A stretch of DNA of 64,000 nt from Emiliania huxleyi CCMP1516 (lineage: Eukaryota > Haptophyta > Isochrysidales > Noelaerhabdaceae). The notes beneath the pieces were generated by a model. It was given only the letters and a program-made list of their open reading frames with translations. It was not told the DNA's origin and searched no databases. The first letter of the stretch is position 1. Each line of letters opens with the position of its first letter. Shown here piece by piece: positions 10,291-20,010 of the stretch. The stretch lies in NCBI RefSeq assembly GCF_000372725.1, contig NW_005198537.1, forward strand, positions 221,114 to 285,113, written 5' to 3'. The translations under genes and the position numbers were made by a program.

Positions 10291-11270
10291 ATGCACATGT
10301 TGCGAGGAGCCCTTTCCGTGCTGAGCCCTTTGCACCGCTGGCACCCACGCTGTTCACCGCCACCGTGCGGCGTGCCCAGCCCTTGTCGGCCAGGCTCTTG
10401 CGCCGTCACCGACCGACGGCTCGCACGGCCGTGCGGTGAGCAAAAATTTTGGGTCGCTGCGCGCCTGCCGGATGCTCTGCGACGTCTGGACGCTCGCCAG
10501 AAACGCCAGGAAGCTTGCCTTCCACCCCTGTGCCCGAGGGCGAACGGCAGTGGTCGGCAGCCTCTGCGACGCTCCGATCGGCTCCTCGACCTCATCGCCT
10601 GCGACGAGCCAGCATGGCTCGTCGCTCGACGGCAGCCTGCCCAGTGCGCTCTTGGCATTCTGTACAGCCTCGCCAAGCTCTCTGTGACGGCCTGCAGGGC
10701 CGGCGCGGACCGCCTTGGGCGCGATGGCCCTCCTCAGTGCCCACCTCTTCGATGCCTGTCGGCTCTCCAATCTCGTCGCCGGCGGGAGGCCCGCATGGCG
10801 CGCTGCTCGATGGCAGCCTGCTCAGTACGCCTTGGACAGTGACTTCTGCCTCGCTGCTCTTACTGCAGCCGCCTCCGGGACCGGCGCCGGCCGCCACGCC
10901 TCGCCAGTGCTGTCTACGCCTGCGACACGCGTGTCGGCTCGCCGCCCGCGTCGCCCGCGGCGGGCCCGCATGGCGCGCCGCTCGTCGGGAGCGTGCCCAG
11001 CAGGCTGTGCAGGGCAGCCTGCCTCACTCAGGGCGCCGCCGCCGCTGCGCGGGGCCGCCACCGGCGCTGCTGCCGTGAACACTGCCGCCGTGTACGTCAC
11101 CATCGCCTCTCTTCGTCGCCGATCTCGCCGACGCCGCTCGCCGCTCGCCGCTCGCCGCCGCCCTGCCCTGCCCTGCCCAGCCCTCGCACAAACAAACCAA
11201 CACACACACCCACAACACACACACACATTCACACACACACACAACACACCCTGCCCTCACTCGAGCGCCC
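10291..11270. repeat. Degenerate tandem repeat of about 190 bp, coding status unclear
   Basis: Blocks containing catggc[tg]cg(t/c)cg followed by gcagcctgc recur near 10612, 10795 and 10970. They read as similar peptides in one frame of each strand, so repeat identity is clearer than reading frame. The segment ends in a CA-rich tract at about 11200-11250. No function is assigned. Confidence 0.5.
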
Positions 11271-11307
11271 CGCGCCCTCCCGCCCCACGCCCTGCGCCTC
11301 ACGCCTC

Positions 11308-12150
11308 GCGTCCCACGCACGCCCCGCGCCCCGCGCCCCCACGCCCCTCACCCTGCGCCTCACGCCTCCCTCCCCACCCTCTCAGGCATTTCTCCTCCCT
11401 GCTGCTCGCCGACTCCTCCTCCCCCCGCATGACCGACGACTACCCGACCTTCGGCGACTCCTCCCTCTTCGGCGCCAACGTCTACTACCCGTTCGGCCCG
11501 GTGAGGGGCGGGAGCGCAGCCATTCCAACGGCTGGGAAAATTTCTGAACGGCCGTGCATGCGTCTGCATGCCGGCTTACTAAGAATGTCCCTCGCTCCTG
11601 CTCCTCTCTCGGAAGACGCGCGCCGGCCTGGGGGACTCGCTTGCGATCCCGTTCCAGCCAGAGGCCGCATGAGGCGTGTGGGACGGTGCACGCTGGGGCT
11701 CGGCCCCAAGTGCGCTGGCCTCGCGTCTCGAGGGGAGGGCGGCTCGTAACTGAGGTCCGCCTGCGGAGACAGTCGTCCTCCCCTTCTCGGCGGGGCAACT
11801 AGGTCATTGAGGCCCCCCCCGGGGAAGAGACCGAACGGCCGGCCGACACTCTCGGCCATTCCAACGGCCAGGCCGCTCGCTTAAGGCTGATTGGCTAGAC
11901 GAGCGGCCTACCTCCATGGGGCTGTTGGCACGGGGGGAGGTGTCAATCACGCTCCCGGGACGCCGGAGAGATCTCGGGTTGGTCTCCCCCGCCTTCAGCC
12001 CTGACCCGACGGGGACGCCACCACCCTCGCCCAGGGATCTACAATGCTGTCTTAAGGTCCGACCTGTGGGCTCTGCCTGCGCTCGGCACCGGGCACCGCC
12101 TCGGTATACAAAATGCGCCTGCGGGCGGACCCTCACAGATCACAGATCAC
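11308..12150. repeat. Dispersed repeat, long copy (short copy at 26713-27230)
   Basis: Blocks in the same order match the 26.7-kb copy: a C-rich run ending cccaccctctcaggcattt, an atgaccgacga start, the ggccattccaacggcca block, gctgattggctagacgagcg, and the tail agggatctacaa...tgcgcctgcgggcggaccct. This copy is longer. A 10-bp stem (aggccgctcg/cgagcggcct) frames the gctgattggc block. Confidence 0.8.
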
Positions 12151-12481
12151 ACCCTCTCTTTTCCTCCCGGGAAAACTCCGTGGAAATCGTCAAATTTTGG
12201 GCGCTGAGCCGAGTCTGAGGCTGGTTTGGGCCCAAAATCAGCCAAATTTTAGGCCAAATCGGAGAGAGATTTTTAGAAGCCAACAAGAAATGACAAATGG
12301 GTGAGTTCTTCTCTCAAATCGGCAAAATATTTCTCGCAGCGTTCCTGGGCTGATTTTGGGCTTCTCTTTCTCATGCGAGAGAGAGGGTTGTGTTCTTGGC
12401 TTCCGCTTTGTGTAAAAATCAATTCGGGGGCACGGGAGCGGCTTATGCGCTTTCTCTCTGTTTTCACAGTGGGGACGAGTC

Positions 12482-12931
12482 ATGGCCTACATCATCCTCA
12501 CCTACGCAGCGTTCCTGGCGGTGGCCGGCGCTGCCGCGCCTTCCCCGGGCGGACTGACACGGCTCCGCGGCGGCTCGGCGTCGCCGGCTCTTCTCTCGCC
12601 CGAGCGGCGCCGGCTCATCGATGACGTGCTGCGCGAGACCGAGCGGAGTGCGGCGACGCTCCGACAGCGGCTCCGTCCGCTCGGCGGACCAACGCCCGCA
12701 GACGCCGCAGCAGCGGGGGCAGCCCTCGGGTTTTGCTTCGGTAAGGTCCTCATCGGCGACCCCAAGCTGCTGGCGCTGGTTGGCGCGGCGTCTTTTGCGT
12801 ACGCGCAGCGCCACCCTGGCAGCACATGCCGACTGCTCGGAGCCGAGTGGGGCAGCCGGCTGAAGGCGGTGTCGGGCCGGTCCGCCCAGGTGGTGTGGGA
12901 CGTTCGTGGCAGCCTCGGAAACATGCGCTGA
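12482..12931 (+). CDS. Small protein with N-terminal signal sequence, unknown function
   Basis: 149 residues beginning MAYIILTYAAFLAVAGAAAP, a clear signal peptide. Next comes an Arg/Leu-rich helical segment, a hydrophobic patch (ALGFCFGKVLIGDP) and a basic tail. A strong acceptor (ttttcacag, 12461-12469) lies 12 nt upstream. An upstream exon at 11429-11500 (MTDDYPTFGDSSLFGANVYY, then PFGP and a GTGAGG donor) would join in frame. Two forms are therefore possible: a start at 12482, or a 5' extension across a 969-nt intron. I chose 12482 because the signal peptide begins there. No family was recognised. Confidence 0.6.
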   Translation: MAYIILTYAAFLAVAGAAAPSPGGLTRLRGGSASPALLSPERRRLIDDVLRETERSAATLRQRLRPLGGPTPADAAAAGAALGFCFGKVLIGDPKLLALVGAASFAYAQRHPGSTCRLLGAEWGSRLKAVSGRSAQVVWDVRGSLGNMR

Positions 12932-12949
12932 ACGCAAGCGGGCGTGTGC

Positions 12950-13365
12950 TGGGGCGTGGAGCGACGAGCGAGCGGCCTCCTCGAGCTGCCTGGAGAGGTG
13001 CTCGAGCTCGCGGCTGCTCGGCTCCATGGCCGACTCTCTGCTAATGAAACCCCGCCCGCGCAGAACGAGACTCCGGCGCAGAACGAGACTCCATCTTCTC
13101 GCCCGCCAGCAAGCCACGCAACCCTCCCGGCCGCGCCGCTTCTTCACACCGAGGGCGTTCACACCGTAAGCTGAAGGCCACCCTTGCTTGCAGCAACAAG
13201 CATCGGCAGGTCGGGCGCTCCATCGCACTCGGCGCGCGCCCGCCCGCCGCGCCGCCCCATCGCACCCCACCCCCCCGCCGCCGCGCGATCCCGCCGCCGC
13301 CGCCAAACCCCTCGGCCGCCGCCGCCGCGCGCCGCCGCCGCTCTGCGCGGGCCGCCGAGCGCCGA
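12950..13365. repeat. Inverted duplicate of the 15178-15575 intergenic/first-exon region
   Basis: This segment is the near-exact reverse complement of 15178-15575. It includes the start of the 15499 gene (mirrored at about 13030), two copies of an agaacgagactcc motif and the (GCC)n-rich stretch. The copy differs by small indels, among them about 10 bp around a cttgcttgcag block. It is a truncated, promoter-bearing gene fragment. Confidence 0.88.
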
Positions 13366-14019
13366 CGCGGCGGCAGGGTCAGAGCGGCACTCACACGGTA
13401 CACGCTCGGCAGTCTTTGAGTCTTACTTTGTGGGTGGACGTCCCCGCGCGTGCGCGCGGGGAGGCTGAGCAGGCGGGGCCGGGGGTGAGAGCGGCGGGGT
13501 GGTGAGGCCGAGGGACCGCGAGGGTCGGAGGGACGTGTGCAGAGTGTCTGAGTCTCTGAGACTGAGTACTGAGAGAGGTGAGCGGAGCGGCGTGAGCGCG
13601 CGGTGTCGTGTGAGCCGTGCGCCCTTTTGCATCTTGGGACCGTGTAAACGGACAAAACTTAACCGCGGAGACAAATGAGAGTTGATAGTAGCAACGTTAA
13701 AGAGCTCTACTACTACCCTGGGGCCTGGTGCACAATGACAACTCCGTGAGTGTGTCTCCCGACGTGATGCGTGACAGTCTCCGTGTCCCACGTGCCCATG
13801 CTACTGAGGGCGGGCGCAAAGCGCGGAGTAAGCAGGGGAGGGGCGCGCGCGTGCGAGGCCTCCCCCAGGGGACGGAGAGTGCGAGGAGTGCAGCCTCCAC
13901 TGCGCCGCGCGCTGCCGCCCGCCGCCGCCGCCGCCGCAGTTTGGTGTCTGCAGGTAAGGACACCACCATGCGTGGAATCATACATCACCTCATGCCCACC
14001 CAGCGACCGTCCGAGGCCG
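13366..14019. other. Intergenic, no gene seen
   Basis: Mixed-composition sequence between the inverted duplicate and the PP2C 3' end. It holds no conserved open frame and no tRNA-like structure that I could find. Confidence 0.4.
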
Positions 14020-15126
14020 TCACGCTGGGTCGGGCTTCGGTTTGAGTTTTTGGTCCATCAGGACAATGAGCACGCTCATGTTGTCGCGCGAGCCCAGATG
14101 CAAGCAATGATCGATGAGCTCCTCGCAGACGGCCCCCAAATCCCACGGCCTCTTCTCCGCCGGCGGCGTGGCCGTCTCGCGCTGCTGCTGCTCGGCCTGA
14201 GCGCTGGCCGCGGACGCGCTCGAGCTCCGCTCCGCAGGCCGCCCGTCGACAAGAAGGCTGCGCACCTGGCAGCAGGGCGGCGCCGGCACGGATCGGGGCG
14301 CGCCCGCTGAGGGGGGGGGGGGGGGGGGAATCCCTCTTTTGTCTGCGGGGGCGGTGTGGCCGCGGGCCGCGGCGTTGCAGCCAGAGGAGGGTTGGTGGGC
14401 GCCAACCGGCAGCCGGTGGAGAGTGTCAGGGAGGACGCATTCCCGCGAGGGGCAGGGGCCGGGCCGGGCAAAGCCGCGCCCGTGTTCGCGCAGACGATGT
14501 GCTTTGGCGAGATGAGCGTCATGACCGATGTGGATCCGGACTGGTCCTGGCCCGACTCGACCTCTGGCTGCTGCAGGAGCTCCGCGTCGATCGACATCAG
14601 CGCGGTCTCGAACGCCTTGGTCGCCGTCGTGGCGAAGTCGGCGTCGGAGCCTCGCAGCGTGCCGGCGCGAGAGAGGTGCTCCGGGAACTTGCGCGCAACG
14701 TAGTGCGCGACAAAGTCGCCGCCGTGCCCGTCGTAGACGCCGAATAATGAGACGTCTGGCGCGTCGGGCAGGCCCAGTTTGTGGAGGTGGTCGTCCTCCA
14801 TCTGCGCCCTCCAGCCCTGCAGGCCGGGGGAGAGGGAGAGGGCGTCGGCCTCGCGCTGGGAATCCGTCGGCGGGCCGGCCGCGGACGCGCGGAGCCGACC
14901 GGCGGCGCCGGCGGGGCGGGAGCGCAGCTCTCTCGCGTGGCTCCGCCGCTCCTCGGGCATCAGCCGCTGCGGCGCGCCGCGCGCGCGCCGCAGCATCCTC
15001 TCTGCCCGCGGCCGCCGGCTCGCGCGCCTGCATCGCAGAGACTCCGTACGAGAGGCCAGCTCCCTGCAGATCCTCGCCGACGTCGGTCTCCTTATCCGTG
15101 ATGGGCGTGTCGAGGAAATTCCCCAT
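14020..15126 (-). CDS. PP2C-type Ser/Thr phosphatase lacking its central catalytic block
   Basis: The start MGNFLDTPITDKET carries an N-myristoylation-type MGNxxxxP motif. Exon 1 is 15126-15028. Exon 2 (14816 to about 14480) has the PP2C motifs GWRAQMEDDH, FGVYDGHGGDFVAHYVARKF and IVCANTG. The last exon (from 14265) has LGAVCEELIDHCLHLGSRDN followed by MSVLIVLMDQK, the normal C-terminal PP2C motif. The stretch between them should hold DSRAVL, the ALGD block and the metal-binding ACDGIWD, but about 150 residues are absent. That interval instead holds an 18-base G run at 14311-14328. It is therefore a pseudogene, an assembly collapse at the G run, or a degenerate protein. Both introns use GC donors. 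Confidence 0.8.
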   Translation of the reverse strand: MGNFLDTPITDKETDVGEDLQGAGLSYGVSAMQAREPAAAGREDAAARARRAAAADARGAAEPRERAALPPRRRRRSAPRVRGRPADGFPARGRRPLPLPRPAGLEGADGGRPPPQTGPARRARRLIIRRLRRARRRLCRALRCAQVPGAPLSRRHAARLRRRLRHDGDQGVRDRADVDRRGAPAAARGRVGPGPVRIHIGHDAHLAKAHRLREHGRGFARPGPCPSRECVLPDTLHRLPVGAHQPSSGCNAAARGHTAPADKRGIPPPPPPSAGAPRSVPAPPCCQVRSLLVDGRPAERSSSASAASAQAEQQQRETATPPAEKRPWDLGAVCEELIDHCLHLGSRDNMSVLIVLMDQKLKPKPDPA

Positions 15127-15498
15127 CTCGGCCGCCCGAACCCTCACCCTACTGTCTGCGTGCGTCACCATCAGAACGTCGGCGGCCCGCGCAGAGCGGC
15201 GGCGGCGCGCGGCGGCGGCGGCCGAGGGGTTTGGCGGCGGCGGCGGGATCGCGCGGCGGCGGGGGGGGTGGGGTGCGATGGGGCGGCGCGGCGGGCGGGC
15301 GCGCGCCGAGTGCGATGGAGCGCCCGACCTGCCGATGCTGCAGGGTCAGGGTGGCCTTAGCTTACGGTGTGAACGCCCTCGGTGTGAAGAAGCGGCCGGG
15401 AGGGTTGCGTGGCTTGCTGGCGGGCGAGAAGATGGAGTCTCGTTCTGCGCCGGAGTCTCGTTCTGCGCGGGCGGGGTTTCATTAGCAGAGAGTCGGCC

Positions 15499-15968
15499 AT
15501 GGAGCCGAGCAGCCGCGAGCTCGAGCACCTCTCCAGGCAGCTCGAGGAGGCCGCTCGCTCGTCGCTCAACGCCACCGCGAGCAGCCCCGCCATCCACATG
15601 CGCTGGGCCCTCCACCTGCAGCAGTGCCTCCAGCAGGTCAACATGCAGCGCAAGCATGAGGAGGAGCTCGTGCAAAAGCTCATCATGGAGAACTCGCAGC
15701 TGCGGCACTCGATGGGGATGCCGCCCGCGGCCTTGCCTCCCGGCATCCTGCAGGGCCCATCTCCGGTGGCCACGGTGCTGCCCGGCGCCACCATCGCCCC
15801 CGCCGCGGCGCCAGCCGAGCCATTTCAGGCCTACGCGGCTGCAGCGGTGCCCCGCGTCGCCGAGCCGCGGGGCCGCATGAAGGTGCAGCTGTGCGAGCGG
15901 CCCGAGCGCGCCTCCTCCTCCGCATCGTCGCGCGGCGGAGGCGGCGGCGGCAGAGGCCGGGGCCGGGC

Positions 15969-15999
<31 letters not shown>

Positions 16000-16713
16000 C
16001 AGCAGCAGCAGCAGTTGCTCAGCGGGCAATGGCTGGGAGAAGGGGGCCTGCCGCCGCGGGACGCCGCTTTTAGCTCGGCCGCCCTCGCGGAGCAGCTGGG
16101 TCACGACGCGGGTGCCCTCGCTGGCGCACTGTCGATGACGCCCCTCCTCAACGAGGTGTCGACGCCGCAGATCGACGCGCTCCTCTCCACACCAAACTTG
16201 CGCATGCTGTCGAGCGTCCTGGACGGCGCGCGCTCCCCCTCCCTCCGCCCCGCCCCACCCTCCGCCGCGCCTCCCGCGCCCCTCCAAAGGAACGAGTGCA
16301 ACCCTCTGCGCCCGAGCCCTCCCCCCGGCGCCCGCCCGCAGGGATGCAGCCGTCCGAGCTGCAGGCTTGCTACCGGTCCGCGCCTCCCCGCGCGAGAGCC
16401 GCTTCCGCCCCCTCCTCTTCCCACCCCCCCCCCCCCCTTTCGCAGGTCGGGAGAGACGCCCTCGGCGAGCACCGGCGTGGCAGCGGTCGCGGGGTCTTCA
16501 GCGGCAGGCGGCGACGGCGCCGCGGCCGCGCTAAACACGACGGGGGCGGCGCGGCGGCGGTCACCGGCTGGCGAGGCCGTCGCGCCTGCGGCGGCCGGCG
16601 ACGGACGCCGCGAGCTAAAGTATCAGAGGCGGGGCAGCGGCGGGGGCGGCGGCGGTGGCGGCGGGTCCCTCGCCGCTTTTGACGCCCTCGCCCACCCTCG
16701 GCGGGCGGGCTGA
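15499..16713 (+). CDS. Gln-rich coiled-coil protein, unknown function
   Basis: The start MEPSSRELEHLSRQLEEAAR opens an amphipathic helix. A second coiled-coil stretch follows (LHLQQCLQQVNMQRKHEEEL and on to NSQLRHSMGMPP), then Pro/Ala linkers and a polyQ tract near residue 160. A short helical motif (VSTPQIDALLSTPNLRMLSS) comes next. The C-terminal third is low complexity and may contain an unspliced intron ending at the ctttcgcag near 16445. A DNA- or protein-binding scaffold is possible, but nothing identifies a family. The 5' flank and first codons are duplicated in inverse orientation at 12950-13365. Transcription is divergent from the PP2C gene, about 370 bp apart. Confidence 0.55.
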
Positions 16714-17453
16714 GAGCGGGCGTCCCCCGCGGGGAGGGGCGGCGTGGCGCCGGCCTGCACTCCCGCGGGGCATGGGTCATGGGGACTGAGTGCGACGTGG
16801 GAGAGCCGTCGCGTCCACGGTGGCCCCCAATTCGCCACCCTGCGCCCAGACCGCCCAGGATCGGGGCACCCGCCACGTTCGAGCGTTCCTGGTTCGGATG
16901 GAGGAGGCGTTAGGGGCCCGACCGCGAGCCTGCCGGAGGCGCCCAGGCGGGGAGCGGCCCCCTGGAGCCGGGGTGCGTGCCGCTCGGCGCCACACTCGCC
17001 GCATCATCTTGCACATCTGAGAGAGACCCACGCTCGACGCTGTGCCTGTGGCTGTGGCTGTGCGGGTCTCCACTCTCACCACTCTGCGCACTGACTCTCT
17101 GTCTCTCGAACTCTCTCCGACTGTCGAACCGACTCCGTCTGCGGTCTGGGTCCCGGTCTGCGTCTCCCCGCGCGCCAGTTTTCGTTTTGTCTTTTTGAGC
17201 TACGTGATGAAGAGCAATTTTCAATATGCGGCGAGCGCCCGCCACCGGCGCCCGGTGGATTCTCTCTTGCGGGCCCGACGCGCCCACTAGGCTCTACGCG
17301 ACAGAGTCAGAGGACTCCCTCTCGCGCGCGCACGACCCCGCGCGCCAGACACACAGTACGAGTCAAGACAAACCGTCTCTGCGAGGGCGGCGCTGCGGGG
17401 CCCTCCGCCCCGCCGCCGCCCCCGCGCCTCCGCCCTCCTCTCTCCGCGCGACG
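16714..17453. other. Intergenic, convergent 3' ends
   Basis: Lies between the Q-rich gene (+) and the casein kinase gene (-). It contains a gtggctgtgg run near 17045 and otherwise no recognisable feature. Confidence 0.4.
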
Positions 17454-19028
17454 CTATTTCTGCGCTGTGGCGCTGCTGCCGCCCTGGCTCTGGGCGTTGG
17501 TCGAGTTGTTTTTGAGCGTCCAGTCGAAGTTGTGGTCGTAGGCGTAGCCCTCGCGGAAGAAGAGGTCCTTGAACATCTTGCGCAGGTACGAGTAGTCGGG
17601 CTTGTCGGCGAACTTGAGCGAGCGGCAGTAGTTGAGATACGTGCCAAACTCGCTCGGGTAGCCGCGGCAGAGGACCTCGACGGGCGTCGACATCTTCTTC
17701 TCGGAAATCATGTCGTACTTTTGCTTCTTGGTCGCAGCCTTGAGCCCCTGCCAGGGCAGCGAGCCGCGCAGGAAGTACATGAGCACGTAGCCGAGCGCCT
17801 CGAGGTCGTCCCTCCGGCTCTGCTCGATGCCGAGATGCGTGTTGATGGACGCGTACCGCGCCGTGCCTGCAGGTGGGACCGCCGGGGCGCGCGCAGCTCA
17901 GAGCGGCTGTCGGAGGCGGGCGCGGGGCAGGGAGGGTGGGAGGGGCTGGGAACTCCCGGAGAGAGGCCGAGGCGAGAGGAGACGGCAGCAGGGCGCCGGC
18001 TCGTGGGCGCGCGCACGCGCCGCGTGTGCGTGTGCGTGTGCGGGCGGGGAGCTCGGGCTCACCGGTCAGGTTCTTGTTCTCGCGGTACGGGATGTGCTGG
18101 TGCGTCTTGGGGTCGCGGTACTTTTTCGCGAGCCCAAAGTCGATGCAGTGGATCAGGTTGGCCTTGCGGCCGAGCCCGATCAGGTAGTTGTCGGGCTTGA
18201 TGTCGCGGTGGATGAAGGACTTGTAGTGAATGTACTCGATCCGCTGCAGCAGCTGGTCGGCAATCATGAGGATCGTCTTGAGGTTGAACTTCCTGCGGAG
18301 GGCGGAGGGGCGGGCGGTGGGGGAGGGAGCGGCGGGCGGGAGGGCGGGCGCGCGTTCAGCACGGTCGGCGGAGCGCGGGGGCGGCGCGTGCAACGAGGCG
18401 CGCAGAGGGCGAGCGGGGAGCGTGCGGTGGCAGCCCGGCCATGAGAGATGCCCTTCCGAGGGGAGGAGAGCGGTGCTCCGGGGGCGGCGGCGCCGACCGC
18501 GACACGCGTCAGCTCCCCGCCCGCTGCGGCCCGCGCGCGGCACATCGCGCGCGCCGGAAGGGGGCTGTGGGGGTCTGGCGCGCCCCCGCGCGCGCAGAGC
18601 GGCGCCGCGCGCTGCGAGGCGCGCGCGCGGTCCTGCGCGCGCGCGGGGCGGCCGCGCGCGGCGGCCGGCGCGGCGCGCGGCGGCTGTGCCCGGCGCGGCG
18701 CGGCTCTCCACTCTCGGATCGGGCGCCTGTCACAGAAGTTGAAGAGATCCTCCAGCGACGGACCGAGCAGGTCCATCACCATCACGTTGTAATCCCCCTC
18801 GACGGTGAAGGAGCGGACGGTAGGGATGCCCACGCCGCCGCCCAGAATCTTGTACAGCTTAGACTCGTACAGCAGCTGCGGGTGCTTGCTCTTGATCGAC
18901 TCCAGCTTGATCGCCACTTCCTCGCCGGTCGAGATGTGCGTGCCGAGGTAGATGTCTCCGAAGCTTCCCGAGCCGATCTTGCGGCCGAGCCGGTACTTGT
19001 TGGCCACCCTAATCTCCATGGTTGCCAT
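17454..19028 (-). CDS. CK1: Casein kinase 1 (delta/epsilon-like)
   Basis: Complete Ser/Thr kinase of the CK1 group, about 314 residues, from exons 19028-18727, 18292-18063 and 17866-17454. It begins [20 protein letters not shown], with the glycine loop [11 protein letters not shown] and lysine VAIKLES. The catalytic loop is [14 protein letters not shown], the Mg-binding motif [11 protein letters not shown], and [12 protein letters not shown] follows. The CK1-specific [20 protein letters not shown] is present. The C-terminal tail is short ([19 protein letters not shown]), unlike animal delta/epsilon forms with long regulatory tails. Intron 1 is GC-AG and intron 2 is GT-AG. It is presumably a constitutive kinase with broad roles. 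Confidence 0.96.
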
Positions 19029-19173
19029 GGCAGCTGCGCCCCCGGCCCGGAGGCCGCGGGAAGCGGTTGTGGAAAAAGCTGGGTCCGCCGCCTTGCAGGC
19101 TGAGCAGGCGGGCCTTCGGCGTGGAGAAGAATTCCAGCGCCCATGATGACGCGTTGGCCCCTCCGCAGGCGGC

Positions 19174-19464
19174 CTAAGGCAGGCGACTGGGGTTCCAAAA
19201 TGTGATCACAAATGGGCCGATTCCAGCGCACCTGACGTCCCTCGCCACCTTGCGGGCCGCGCGCGCGGACTCCTCGAGAGCCCGGCGCACGGCCGCCTCC
19301 TGCTCGCGGCGCAGCTCTCCCCACGCGCGAGGCACCCGCGCATCTCGCATATTTGCAGCGGCAAACGCGGTCAGTTTCCCCGCGCAGACGAGATCATTGC
19401 GCATGCGTTCGATCGCCTCGGCCGGCAGCAGCGGCATGTCGTAGCGGTGTGATTTATTGCGCAC
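19174..19464 (-). CDS. Small helical protein, unknown
   Basis: 96-codon open frame with a plausible composition: [20 protein letters not shown] at its core and a long predicted Ala/Arg/Glu helix ([20 protein letters not shown]). The true end may be a splice donor (cag|gtgcgc near 19230) rather than the in-frame stop. No domain was recognised. It lies upstream of, and in line with, CK1. Confidence 0.4.
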   Translation of the reverse strand: MRNKSHRYDMPLLPAEAIERMRNDLVCAGKLTAFAAANMRDARVPRAWGELRREQEAAVRRALEESARAARKVARDVRCAGIGPFVITFWNPSRLP

Positions 19465-19707
19465 TATATGATGGTTTCAAGAAAGAAGCGGGCGGCCTCC
19501 TTGAAGGATCGCGGTGTCGAAATCCGCCGAATTTTGACCGCGCAAGATATAAAGGGTGTCCTAAGGGCTCTGCTCGAAGGCGCCCGCGTCGCAAAGGGAC
19601 AATCTTGTCTGTCGGCAGCCGAACTTGTGATGGGACACCCTCGGAATCCAACTGCGTACTACTTGGCTTGCACGCTATTGGCATACCGACGGCTAAGGCC
19701 GAAATCG

Positions 19708-19735
19708 GTTCACACCTGCTCTTGCAGGTGTGAAC
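19708..19735. other. Perfect 12-bp hairpin
   Basis: gttcacacctgc (19708-19719), loop tctt, then gcaggtgtgaac (19724-19735). The stem is uninterrupted. It is in an intergenic region upstream of the pentapeptide gene; role unknown. Confidence 0.85.
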
Positions 19736-20010
19736 ACAAAGGATTAGCTGTATCTACTCAGCCGCTCCGCTTACACTTACCTGTGATTCGCCTTCCTGGC
19801 ACCCAGCGCTGGCTTCTGACTGTCGTTGCTGTCTCTCCCTTCTCGACTGTCTGTGCTTGTGCGTCTTGGGTCTGGGGTTGTGTTTTTGTGTGAAGCGTGA
19901 ACAGCGTTTATGTGAACAGCGTGCCATTTGGTGTCGAACACCTCCGACAGAGACACAGCTGAGTCGACGGCTCCTCCACAGTCTGACTCGTCGTCGTCCG
20001 ACGTTCAGCG

